Assembly: GCF_963678635.1 (NCBI RefSeq)
Contig: NC_087064.1
Location: 56,118,338-56,182,337 of the forward strand
Length of the DNA stretch: 64,000 bases
Reading direction: 5' to 3'
From: Symsagittifera roscoffensis
Taxonomy: Eukaryota; Xenacoelomorpha; Acoela; Convolutidae
Part shown: positions 33,704 through 45,054 of the stretch, piece after piece
Layout of the letters: the number at the start of each line of letters is the position of its first letter
Numbering within the stretch: the first letter of the stretch is position 1
The notes under the pieces: model-generated
What the model saw: the letters and a program-made list of their open reading frames with translations, nothing else
Database searches by the model: none
What the model was told of the DNA's origin: nothing
Position numbers and translations under genes: made by a program

Positions 33704-34812
33704 AAGTTTTTTTAGGAAGAACGTAGTCCAATAACAAAAACTGCGCGATCCGTATTTGAAAAAATATGACTGAACAAATAGTCAATTGGCAACTGCATTT
33801 GTCATCACAGATGCAGCATCTTTGGAAACGACTATTTTCCTCGCGTCAGAATTTTCCTCGCATAGAAACTTTTTTCGACAAAAATTCCTTAAACAACCCG
33901 AAAAAATAGAATCGAAAGAAGAAAAAATCAAATGAAAGTCACCTATTTTCACTAAGCCTTAAAACCAATCCACCAAACCATCCCAACTGTCTGAAAAATC
34001 CATTGGAGAAGTTTGGTTTACCAACTTAGACCTTAAAAACATACACAGTCCATTGAAATCAGACGAACTGACGAGCAAGCAATGTAAGTTTTAGTATTGT
34101 GTATGGAAACATTGCCCGGTATCTATTAATATTTAAGTATCAAAATTTGAACGAACTGCCAATTTTTTTTCTTCAAATTTTAAACAACCTCGCCGATGAT
34201 TTTGTTCTTGAACTTGTCTTTCACGTACTTTAATTGGAAAAAGATTGAAAAATTTTAGGTTAAAGAATTTGATCGAAAGAAAACTACGTCGGAAAAATAA
34301 AAGGAAACACTAACAACCAGAGAAAGAATTAGACAGTTTGAACGAACAACGATACAGATCTTCCATCGCACCCGCACGAGTTTTCTTGAAGCTAGTTGGA
34401 ATCTGACTGACGGAACTCCATCTACAATGGCTCAAACTTGTTTCTTACTCTAGTCCTTAAAAAAACGTCTCACAAAAACAAATTTTTTCAAGAGCAGTAG
34501 CATTTTTTTCGAAAAAAAAAATCAAATTTGGTCTCCTCATTACCCTGTGTACATCTGGTGCCCGCAATTGGGGCCAAAATTGATTGAGACTGAAAGTCAA
34601 TATTATCACCGTTCTGTATTTGAAAGTTAAATCCATCACCGACAACCAGTTTAACATTTTAACAAAGAAAAAGTTCACACAACTTTGAAAAAAAATTATG
34701 TCCAGCGTAAAATGGTAAAACTAGCAACTATTTATGCAATAATTGAATCAATTAGTTTGCCTCACTTCATTTTAGTTTCATTTCGCTCCAAATAACATAT
34801 AAGATAATAATT
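33704..34812. other. Nothing recognised
   Basis: AT-rich sequence between the gag-like fragment and the TIR element. No long frame matches pol, and no repeat recurs in the window. Confidence 0.4.
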
Positions 34813-35796
34813 ATCCCGCATCCAAGTTTAGGCGTAAATAATCGATTATAACGGATTATTATGATGATTTTTTGACAATTATAATCGATTATAATTACCA
34901 AATTTATGTCTTTAAGGGATTTATAATTGATTATAATCGTGATATTTTCCAAGAGATTATTATCTCTTATAATCGATTATAATTGATTATAATTGATTAT
35001 AGTTCTTACTAAAAACCCTTAAAATCAATTATAATCGATTATAATCGATTGTAATCTCTTATTTTTCCGAAATTTTCTTATATTCGAAATATATCTTATG
35101 GGTTATTTTTTTGTGTCAGTAAAAAAATCTCTAAAAGAGAGATCTCTTGAACACTTTGTTTCATCTGAACACAAAGTTATACCATGAAACAAAAGTTTCA
35201 TGGAGATCCTTTCATATGAGTGGAAAGGTTCTCGCGGTAGATGAAAAATAAATTTTCCGAATCAATCATGAAACTAAATCAATCTGCTGATGTTTTGGTG
35301 TTTAAAAAAGCTTAAAATATGCATCACAAAACAACTCAAATGGGGAAGAAATGAAGAAAAAAACTTATAAATTTGAATTAATTAGAAAACTTTAAAAACA
35401 TTTTTCTCATTTTTCATAGGAACCAACGTACACGAAAATCATAAAATATAAGCAAATTAGATGCAACTTCGAAGACAAAAATGGACAAACAAGAAGGATT
35501 ATAATCAATTATAATCAATTATAATGGATTTTTGTGCAAAACTAAAAAAATAGATTTGAATAAAAATAATGGATTATAATCAATTATAATCGATTATAAT
35601 TGTATCAAAAAATAGACGAATAAATAATCGATTATAATCGATTATAATGGATTATAATTAATTATAATTTGAATTTATAAAGAGAGATTATAATCGATTA
35701 TTAATTGATTGAAATTGATTGTTTCTCAATTATAGTGAGACTGGTACTAAAATCGTAATATAATCGATTATTAACGCTTGAAACTGGATGCGGGAT
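34813..35796. mobile_element. TIR element with palindromic ATAATCGATTAT arrays
   Basis: Ends are inverted copies: ATCCCGCATCCAAGTTT at 34813, and its complement (ATCCCGCATCCAGTTT read inward) ending at 35796. Both are followed by CGT(T)AATAATCGATTATA. Inside each end is an array of overlapping palindromes ATAATCGATTAT / ATAATTGATTAT (about 34840-35055 and 35495-35775), with a 440-bp unique middle that has no coding capacity. The 984-bp unit is a non-autonomous DNA element. No target duplication is evident, so the superfamily is not assigned. Confidence 0.7.
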
Positions 35797-36649
35797 GTAC
35801 CCTAAATAGGCAATTTTCAAATCTTTTATATTAGAATCGATATTTTATAGATGGTACAAAAAGTGAAAAAACGTCTCTGAGCTTTGTAACTTTCCGCTAC
35901 TTTCTTTGAAGGTTGAAACAAAAATGCGAAGTTCAATCAGCGTTTAACTAAAAAGTAAATAAGTTTAGCTGAATTACAGAAAAAGCTCGTGAGAAGCATG
36001 GGCAGCATTCAGTCAATTATCGCTCGAGCCAAAAGTAACCGCATCGGAGCGGCTAGAGCGAATCTGGGACAAGAATTAGCTAGAGCTTTATTGTTTCTTT
36101 TTCAGAAAATTACGAATGACGTTTGTTTTATCTGTATTCAGATTTTCCCGGCCCATTATAACCTACCTGCACTGTAAATGAATGTATGATTACAATAGGT
36201 AATATAAATGGGCACAACAGATCAAGTCGAGGTTTGTCCATAGTACCAAGAACTGTCATACTGAATTTATTTTGTACAAACTGAATTAGAGAATGAAATT
36301 TAAGCGTTGTTTGGGGCTATATTGTAGGAATACTGGACAAACTATAGTAGTATATAAATTCATATGTTAAGTTCATATTTTGAGATCATAGTGTAATAGT
36401 AATGAATGATTGAACACCAATACCAAACGACAGTTCTGGGCGGCCAATTTATTAAGTTCGAAGTTTCTGGAACATGTTCTGTTATTGATCAAGCTATTGT
36501 AGCAAAAAAAAACTATCTGCTTTGTGCTCTTTTGTAGATTCTATCTGTTATCGAAAACACAACCCTTAGCTGATATTCTTATCCTGACGTCAATTAACGA
36601 AAGTTTTTTTTTCAGTTTCCTTTGAATTTAAAATATAAAGTTTAAATTT
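35797..36649. other. Mostly nothing recognised; one GC-richer patch
   Basis: A patch at about 35989-36120 is richer in GC and open on the plus strand (SIIARAKSNRIGAARAN) but matches no family I know and has no partner elsewhere. The remainder is AT-rich. Confidence 0.35.
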
Positions 36650-38757
36650 TGATGAAAAAATTTGTTCACTTGTTCTCGAACACAAGTTTTATGTGTTCCA
36701 ACGCATCAACCGGACAATCTCCCACTTAAGTGACCTAACGCAGCTTGTCCTCCCCAAGCAGAACATGTAAAAATTTTAAAATTTAACAAAATTGCTCGTA
36801 TCAGGGCGAAGCCCTGAATGTTCGAGTGCCTTTTAAGATTTATGGAGCAGTAATAACATTAAAAAATTCAATGAAATGAAACAAAATCAAAAAAAAAATT
36901 TTTCTAAAATTTGAAACTTTTTATGAAAATCATCCCCCCACACGCCATACAAACTACAAAAGGATATATTTCGCTCCTTGTAACAAACCAATTATGGCAA
37001 ATAGGCTTCTTTTAACCAATTTGGAACGATTTCTAAGACGGATTAACTCTCCGCTTACGCGTTAATAGCGCGAAAAATATCGCGCGTTAATTGTCCCAAA
37101 TTGGCCAAAATGGCAATCTTTAAACCCCCGTAACATTTTGAAAAATGATCACAGGCGAAACATCTTTTCCAATTTGAGCTCAGGACAACAATACCTTTCG
37201 AATGATGTAAAAAAATTCCGTCAAAATGGCTAGTTAAAAAGTAGAAATTTGTCTGAAGAAAAAAAAACCCACCCCGAGCACAAATATTCCGTTACTTTCG
37301 TATCGAAAGTCGGAACAACAAGACTCGTATCAAGACGAAACCTTGAAAGTTCCGACTGCCTTCTAAGGTTTAAAGCTGTAATAATATCAAAAAAGTGAAT
37401 GTAAAAAAAATATATTTTTTTTTAATATGAGATTTTTTTGTAAAAATCATCCTCCACACGCCATATAAAGTAATAAGTGATAGATTTCACTTATAAACAA
37501 ATCAATTATGGCAAGTAAGCTTTCTTCAACCAATTTGGAACGATTTCTAAGACGGAATAAATGTCCGCTTACGCGTTAATAGCGCGAGTTATATCGAGCA
37601 ATAATTTTCCCAAATTGGCCAAAATGTCAATATTTAAACTCCTATAACTTTGCAAAAAAAAATGATCAGAGGTAAAATATTTTTTCAAATTTAAGCTCAG
37701 CACAACAGTACTTTTTGAATGATCTACAAGTTCCGTCAAAAAGGGCTAGTTAAAAAGTACAAACTTTTATGGAAGAAAAAAACCCACATCGAGCACAAAT
37801 ATTCCGTTACTTTCGTTCTCATTTATTCCGTTACTTATTAAAGTCGGATCAATAAGGTGTTAAGTCTGACATTCGAAAGATTCCACACAAAAACCGTTAT
37901 TATAAGGCTTGTGTGGGATTGAATTAGAACTTTGTTAATAACCAAAAATATTTATTTTGAATCTTTTTTTCTATTAAAACTGTTAAATTTGTATAAATCG
38001 ATGGTATACTCAAAATGGTTTCCTGAAAAATCCCTATTTTCCCGTTAGTTGATTTGGGTTGTACAATTGGTCTGTTTCAAATTACATGGAAAGATTGCAA
38101 TAATCAAAATGGGCTGTTTTTATTCCGGTTTTAAAAGAAAGTATAAAAAGAATTGACAAAAATTATATTACTATATATGAAATGCTGCTGGTTTTGACCA
38201 ATAATCATTCAAAAAGTATTGCTGTTTTGAGCTTGAATTTAATTTTTTTTACCTGAGATCAATTTCTTAAAGGTATGGAGGTTTAAAACTGCCATTTCGG
38301 CCGATTTGGGACAATTAACGCGCGATATATCTCGCGTTATCAACGCGTGAGCGGAATTTTAATCCGTCTTAAAAATCGTTCAAAATTGGTTGAAAGAAGC
38401 TTGTTTGCCATAATTGATTTAATAATAGGAGCGAAATCTATCACTTTGTACTTTATATGGCGTGAGGGGGGATAATTTTCACAAAAATTTTATTTTTTAA
38501 AAATAAAATTTTCATTTTATTTTATTTTATTTCAATTAACTTTTTCATGTTATTTCTTCTCCATAGACCTGAGAAGGACGCAGAACAATCAGGGCTTCGT
38601 CTTGATACGAGTCTTAATAATTTTCAAAATTTTTACATTTTGTGCTCTGGAAGGACAAGCTACGTTAGGTCACTTAAGGGGGAGATTGTCCGGTTGATTC
38701 GTTGGAACACATGATACGTGTCGGCAAAAACAAGTGAACAGATTTTTCCGTCACAGC
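36650..38757. mobile_element. Composite foldback element with about 110-130-bp terminal inverted repeats
   Basis: The left end (36650-36785) and right end (38628-38757) are inverted copies sharing GTGTTCCAAC, TCAACCGGACAATCTCCC, TTAAGTGACCTAACG and AGCTTGTCCT. Inside are two successive right-type foldback arms (36785-37320 and 37321-37860) and one left-type arm (38130-38625), each with the CpG-rich TTAACGCG stretch. The final 40 bp of the second arm is locally duplicated (ATTCCGTTACTT twice at 37801-37840). There is no coding capacity. Confidence 0.75.
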
Positions 38758-39961
38758 AATTTTTAAACGAAGTTTTCTATACCATCCAAAACTCATTGAA
38801 GTCAAGATCCCAAATTTAAAATGATGTTTTATCTTTTTGTACAGTTATGGGTTTATAAGTTGCCAATTTGACTATTCAAACGCAATTAAAATATAATATA
38901 CTCGTGCTCTTAACTCTTAAGTGTTGATTACATCCGATTAGACATCATTCCAAAATGACTGGATGCAAGTTAAAATACACAACCAGATAGTTAAATTGAT
39001 TTATCCTGCCGTCTTATGTCTTGCTGATATCGTGTTACGATTCGCTGCTTGAAACGAATTGTCGCCTGTGACAAAGTTTTGCCCTACCAATTAAAGTGCC
39101 TCATTGGAGGCAAAACGAGTCTATAGCAAATGCTTTTCAAGAAATCCAAAAGCGGTTCAAAACAATTTTTTCTCAATATTTGCGAATAGCATATGCAGTT
39201 TCTTTGCCAACGAAACCAAAAAAGCAAAAATGAGCAAAAAGCACAAATGGTACGCAGAAACAGCACGCCGCACAAAGTCGAAAATTTATAAACAATAGCA
39301 AGTAAAAAACATTAAAGAGCCCTTTTTTAACCAAAAAAAACATAGAAAATAGTACTGCAGAAAAACAACAATAACCTTAAAAAATCAAGCATCAACAAGG
39401 CCGATAGGCTAGAAGATACCAAAAATCTCTTTCGAAACCGCTTAACAAAAAATCGCATCTAAGTAGTATATGTGTGGGAAAAACCGTGGGTATTCATAGC
39501 GACCCCATGTTCTAAAATAGGCTATAGATATCCTCTTACTACTCTAAAAATTAAGATAGGGAATATGATTCCCTGTGTATTAGGAATGGTTGTAGGTTTC
39601 CTCCACGTAGAAAGACACGCGGTAGCATATAGTAAGTTTCAGGTTATCGGCGGGCATCCTATGTATTGAGATAGGGAACGCATCTTCTTGACTTAGAATA
39701 GTCTATTGTTGCAATTTTACGCCAAAAAAAAATTATGAAATTGTAAATTTGAATTTAAACAAGTTTTGCATAATTTGTTTAGTGCTAACCTCAGAATCCA
39801 TGATGATAAAAACGCATTTATCGAAAACCCCCTGGACTTGAGTTATGAAACTGATAATCCAAATATTTTTTATTTCATAGCGCCAAAAGAATCGTCCAAA
39901 AGAAACGTCTCAGCTTAAGCCCACTTAAAAAAATTGAATGATAAAGAACTTTTTGTGTAGT
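38758..39961. other. Nothing recognised
   Basis: AT-rich spacer before the BEL/Pao element. Short open frames at 39084-39300 (on both strands) and 39472-39669 lack recognisable motifs. A GATAGGGAA motif occurs at about 39556 and 39671, too little for a repeat call. Confidence 0.4.
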
Positions 39962-40388
39962 TGTTAATTGTAAACAATTAAGGTCACCTTTCTCTCAACT
40001 TGACTTTTGACATTACAGCCAAGCTGACTGACTCGTTTCTCTCAACTTTTCAAAAACAGCATGACTTACAAGAAAATGACAAACTTTCAGGTAAAACAAT
40101 GTTTCAATTTATACGAAAACTCGGGATTAATATCAACTTTTCTGAATAACCCCCTTATTAACAGTTCCCCTTTTCTAACGTTCGCCTTCTAGTATTCCCC
40201 GTACCATGTAATATAATATCCCTATTTATGATATTATATTTACCTTAGTTTTATCCCTGATTTACTATTGTATTATTTTTCATGTACTTACTCAACTGAT
40301 GCCCAACTGCATGGAACTCCTTTGACTCAACCCTTAAAACTACCCTTACTAACAATTGGTGTACTACTCTCCTCAGATAAGTTACCCA
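39962..40388 (+). repeat. BEL/Pao 5' LTR
   Basis: Starts TGTTAATTGTAAACAATTAA (itself an inverted repeat) and ends TTACCCA. It is identical to the 3' LTR except for C versus G near 40334/48794. Confidence 0.95.
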
Positions 40389-40398
40389 AACCATATAT

Positions 40399-40414
40399 TG
40401 GCGCCCCGAAAAAG
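40399..40414 (+). promoter_or_regulatory. BEL/Pao primer-binding site
   Basis: TGGCGCCCCGAAAAAG begins 10 bp after the LTR end with the TGG expected opposite tRNA CCA. The first bases resemble a lysine-tRNA-type site with one extra C. The isoacceptor is not certain. Confidence 0.7.
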
Positions 40415-40749
40415 TTTTGATTAGCTCGTTACACTGTGTTTTTTATTCCCCCACAACCAAAAATTTATGGTTAGTTACTGTTTTTCCTCCCCAGTTTTTA
40501 CGTCTGCGGTTTATTATATCTTGTTATAATACTTCCCCATTACAATATTATTTCATTTATTTACAGTTAATCGCAGTTTATTTGATTTACATTTTAAAAA
40601 AAAAAAAAAGATCAATTATTGCTCTTGATTTCTAACCCATGTAAACTTTAAACGTTTCAATTGTTCATAGCTTCATTTACTTTGAATAATGTATTAAGTT
40701 ATTTTCATCAATTTTCCCTTTTCAATTCGTTTTTTGTTGCTTTGCTATT

Positions 40750-41110
40750 CCGAGTCTTTTGTGACTCATTTATGAAAAAACTTCAGTTTTTCCGACTCAT
40801 TTTTCATTCCGTTCAGAGTCTTTATTGCCTTTTGCGTTCCTTTCCGAGTCTTTTCTGACTCAATGTTTCATTCCTTTCCGAGTCTTTCTCGACCCATTTG
40901 TTGTTCGTTTCCGAGTCTTTCCCTACTCATTCATTCATTCCTTCCGAGTCTTATCTGACGCCTTGTATATTCCTTCCGAGCCTTTCTTGGCCCTTTGCTT
41001 CCTTCATTGCTTCCTTCCTTCAAGTGTTTTCTGACACTTTTGCTTTCTTATTGCCCGACTCCTTGGTTACCTGATTCGAGTTCTTTTTGGACTCTCAATT
41101 TTCGTCATTG
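40750..41110 (+). repeat. Degenerate hairpin array in BEL/Pao leader
   Basis: Irregular repeats spaced about 40 bp apart, each with a short inverted repeat around a T-rich loop: GAGTC-TTTTGT-GACTC, GAGTC-TTTTCT-GACTC, GAGCC-TTTCTT-GGCCC, AAGTGT-TTTCTG-ACACTT and GAGTTC-TTTTT-GGACTC. Stem sequence varies while pairing is largely kept. Confidence 0.65.
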
Positions 41111-41132
41111 TTCTTCGACATGACATTTGTTT

Positions 41133-41972
41133 GAGCTTTACCTGAGCTCATTTCCTCTGCTGCTTCGAGCCTCACTGGGTTCGTGGCTACATTCGAGCTT
41201 CGTCTTAGCTCACCTTATTTTCTGCTTTGAGCCTCTCGGTTCTTGGCTGCTTCCTGTCGAGCTTTACCTGAGCTCATTTCCTCTGCTGCTTCGAGCCTCA
41301 CTGGGTTCGTGGCTACATTCGAGCTTCGTCTTAGCTCACCTTATTTTCTGCTTTGAGCCTCTCGGTTCTTGGCTGCTTCCTGTCGAGCTTTACCTGAGCT
41401 CATTTCCTCTGCTGCTTCGAGCCTCACTGGGTTCGTGGCTACATTCGAGCTTCGTCTTAGCTCACCTTATTTTCTGCTTTGAGCCTCTCGGTTCTTGGCT
41501 GCTTCCTGTCGAGCTTTACCTGAGCTCATTTCCTCTGCTGCTTCGAGCCTCACTGGGTTCGTGGCTACATTCCAGCTTCGTCTTAGCTCACCTTATTTTC
41601 TGCTTTGAGCCTCTCGGTTCTTGGCTGCTTCCTGTCGAGCTTTACCTGAGCTCATTTCCTCTGCTGCTTCGAGCCTCACTGGGTTCGTGGCTACATTCGA
41701 GCTTCGTCTTAGCTCACCTTATTTTCTGCTTTGAGCCTCTCGGTTCTTGGCTGCTTCCTGTCGAGCTTTACCTGAGCTCATTCCTCTGCTGCTTCGAGCC
41801 TCACTGGGTTCGTGGCTACATTCGAGCTTCGTCTTAGCTCACCTTATTTTCTGCTTTGAGCCTCTCGGTTCTTGGCTGCTTCCTGTCGAGCTTTACCTGA
41901 GCTCATTTCCTCTGCTGCTTCGAGCCTCACTGGGTTCGTGGCTACATTCGAGCTTCGTTTAGCTCATCAACT
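41133..41972 (+). repeat. 126-bp minisatellite in BEL/Pao leader, about 6.7 copies
   Basis: Units start at 41133, 41259, 41385, 41511, 41637, 41763 (one base shorter) and 41888 (partial). Copies are almost identical. Each unit holds four hairpins: GAGCT-TTACCTG-AGCTC, CGAGCC-TCACT-GGGTTCG, GAGCT-TCGTCTT-AGCTC and GAGCC-TCTC-GGTTC. Because 126 is a multiple of three, a long frame with a 42-residue repeat runs through it. I consider that a by-product and not a protein. Confidence 0.95.
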
Positions 41973-42570
41973 GCTTCGAACAATTCTAGTTCGTCTCATT
42001 CGCTACGCTACAGCGATAAAGGCAAGTTGTCCTCTGGGAGGTCAACTGGTATAAGTGCAAATTTTATTGCACAGGGATAAATCTACGGTATTAGGACAGG
42101 TAGGTAAACAGGTACATCAACTTTAGTTGTCCTCTGGGAAGTCAGCAATCACAATTCGGTCGCCTGCTAAATAGCGACAGGTAGGTAGGTAAATACGTCA
42201 TCCTCAGTTGTCCTCTGGGAGGTCAACACTCATTGGTGCTAATCTTTGCACCCGGTTTTTTTTGCCGTTTATACTGGTAATTGGTAGGTAGGTAGGGTCG
42301 GTAGGCTGGTAGGACCAGGTAGGTTCTTGGACTAGCTTTAAAATCGCAGTTAATTGTTAATACCGAGGACACTTTGAACGACCGCTCAATTTTCCCTCGG
42401 AGGTAGGTACAAGTGGTAAGGTACAGTGGTAATTGGTTAAACTTTATCCATTATTTCGCTCCTTCTTACGAGCATCGGTGGTATTCGGTATAAGTTGGTA
42501 GGTTGGTAAAGGTAAATTCATATACTGGTATAAGTTGGTAGGTATTGGTTTACGTCTCCTGGTTCAAGGT
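41973..42570 (+). promoter_or_regulatory. BEL/Pao leader, 3' part: short hairpins and GGTAGGTA tracts
   Basis: Three spaced copies of TTGTCCTCTGGGA(G/A)GTCA (about 42026, 42127 and 42208), a hairpin with CCTC-TGG-GAGG core, alternate with GGTAGGTAGGT tracts and other hairpins (GTGCAA-ATTTTA-TTGCAC at about 42055, GGTGC..GCACC at about 42235). The leader ends at the likely gag ATG at 42571. Confidence 0.6.
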
Positions 42571-45054
42571 ATGGCCCCATCCGGTAGAAATAAAACGACG
42601 CAAAACAATGACAGCGATCCTTCGGAACAAAATGGTACCCAAACGCAAGATACCAATCAAAACGTTCAAGAGACTGGCGTTCGAAAACTGGTTTCGCTTT
42701 GACGTCATCACGAAATGGAGATCAATACTTTGATCGACATGCTCGAAAACAACATCTACGAGGAAGAAGATGATCTTGAACTCATCAATGAAACGTTCAC
42801 TGAATTGTCTCAATTCCAACAAAAACTTGATACCCTGAACGATCAAATGTTACAGGCTGGTTCTGAACACGATTTTGAAGAACATTCTCACTGGACAGTA
42901 CAGTTGAAACAGAAAATCCGAGTATTTTCAATGAAAGTGAAAAAATATTTGAAAAAACAAGTATCAAATCCTGCTACTTCTACAATTCCAAATAACAGCG
43001 CTCAAGAAAATGCTACTTCAATTTTCCCACAGGAAACCGCAACCTCCATGCCGACTGCAAACATAATGGATATACCAAACAACAACCTTATAACCATGAG
43101 CAACAATACTCAAGGCAATGCAAGAACAGCTGCCTCTGACGACAACCTTTCGGCGCCATTTCAAGGCGACCAATCATTTTCAAATCCATTTGCTAGTGAT
43201 GTTCCTAACCACAGCTCACAACAAGCTAGTGCTGCAAACCTTCCTAACAACAACAATCGAGCTTTGGCAACTAATTCAAGCGACACTTCTACTACATTCA
43301 GTCGATCAGTGCCAAAACTGAAGCCTACAATTTTCAATGGCAATCCCAACTATTGGTTGCACTGGTATGGTGTATTCGTATCATCGATTCATAATTCTAA
43401 TATGTCTCCAACTGAAAAGATGATCCATCTTCAATCATTGGTAACTGGCCCAGCTAAACTAATGATAGCTGGTTATGGTGCAAACGGCGACACATACGAA
43501 CTAGCACTACAACGTCTTCGTGAAAACTTTGGCAATACCAATAGAATTGTCAACTCTTTTTTGCAACGTCTTGCAAATTTCAAACCTCCAAATCTGGCTC
43601 AACCAGAATCATACATGCAGTTTTCTGCTTTTCTCCTAACTTTAGTGGACACTTTTGAGCAACTTGGTTTTGTTCACGATATTTGTTCTACAACAAACTT
43701 GAACACTGCTCTGGCAAAGCTTCCCGGTCCTGTGAGATTAGAATGGAATCGCTTCGTCATCGACAAAGACTACGATCAACCCTCCTTGAGACATCTAGCA
43801 CAATGGTTTCAACGGTACGCACAGGCGTGTCGCGACATGCCTCCGACAGGTTTCCGAAACCAAAACAATAACAATTTTAACAATTCTTCTGGAAACGCTA
43901 AACACCCTAGTGGTTCCCGTTTCAATGGTTTTACTACAAATGGTGTAGGAAATCAAAATCAGCGCTTTAACCATCAGGGAGATCAACAAAACTCTCGTGC
44001 TCAGAATAATGTAAACTCGAATGCTTGTCCTAGTGGAGACACCTGTGGACCTCTCTACAAATGCGAGCACTTCAAAGCTTTAGACCCTAAGCAACGAAAA
44101 GAGCATGCCCGAAAAATGCACTTATGCTTTAACTGTCTAGGGAATCATAGGTTTACTGACTGCAATTCGAAATCGCTCTGTCGAACCGATAATTGTGGTA
44201 AAAAACACCACACTCTACTCCACGATCCTTCTGATAATTATGGAAAAAACCCTAGTAAAGCTGCAGTGAATCGCGCAATAGCTTGTCAGAGATCAGGTCA
44301 ATCAGCTTTTGTACCAATCGAATTATCAAATGGTGATAAAACACTTTGTACCTACGCTTTCTTAGATAGTGGTAGCTGCGTAACTCTACTACTGGACTCA
44401 GTGGCAACTCAACTAGGCTTGGACGTCAACAAGAAGCACTCACTTCCCATATCTGGATATCATTAGACCAAGTCAGTTCAAGTTACATCTGTGGATGTAC
44501 AAATTAGACCATACAAAAGCACATCGACTCCAATGACGCTCGATGACGTACTCACGGTAGATGAAAATAATTTGGCCCCAGTTGATATTTTTCAACTAAA
44601 CGCAATGTGCAACAATTTTCCACATTTAAAGCATGTTAAATACCCGGACTTAAACGACAATAGCATATCGCTAGTCATCGGAAACAACAATCCAGAATAT
44701 CATGAGATCAAAAATACCGTTTATGGCCCCAAGAATGTTCCCTGGGCTATCGAAACCCTTTTGGGATGGACATGCACAGGTCGGAACAAAACGCAATATA
44801 ATTCCGTTCCATCTGTTCCGGTGAACTTCACACAAGTTCATTCACACAATAACTTAGATGAAAAATTATACCAGAAAGTTCTCAACTGGATGAAAATAGA
44901 AAACACAGGCATCGCTTCTTCAAAACGCTCGCACTCCAAATCGGATAAAAGAGCAATCGATATTCTCGAAAACTCTTGTACTTTAGTAGATGGTCACTAT
45001 CAAATTGACCTTCTTTGGAAAGAGGAACTGATCTTCCAAATAACCGTTGGCTAG
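42571..45054 (+). pseudogene. BEL/Pao gag and protease
   Basis: The most 5' in-frame ATG is 42571. A TGA at 42700-42702 interrupts it, and the frame is open again from 42703, with an ATG at 42715, to TAG at 44464-44466, then on in the same frame to 45054. Counting from 42715: an acidic N-terminus, a Gln/Asn/Ser-rich linker, a gag domain of the DUF1759 type from about residue 198 (LKPTIFNGNPNYWLHWYGVF), a CCHC-like knuckle near 471 (CFNCLGNHRFTDC) with a second Cys/His cluster, and the protease motif FLDSGSCVTLLLD with Asp 551. The TAG falls inside the protease domain. Gag forms the particle and the protease cleaves the polyprotein. Length and order are normal for BEL/Pao. Confidence 0.9.

Noticed and set aside
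34840-35775. CRISPR array or simple microsatellite
   Set aside because: The repeats are overlapping palindromes without spacers, placed in opposing orientation inside terminal inverted repeats, in a eukaryotic context.
35989-36177. Possible host exon on the plus strand
   Set aside because: It is GC-richer than its flanks but has no convincing splice partner, no recognisable domain and no continuation.
41127-41837. 236-residue frame with a perfect 42-residue repeat
   Set aside because: It exists only because the 126-bp leader minisatellite is a multiple of three without stops. It has no start context, the repeat continues out of frame after a 1-bp loss, and it lies in the untranslated leader of the BEL/Pao element.
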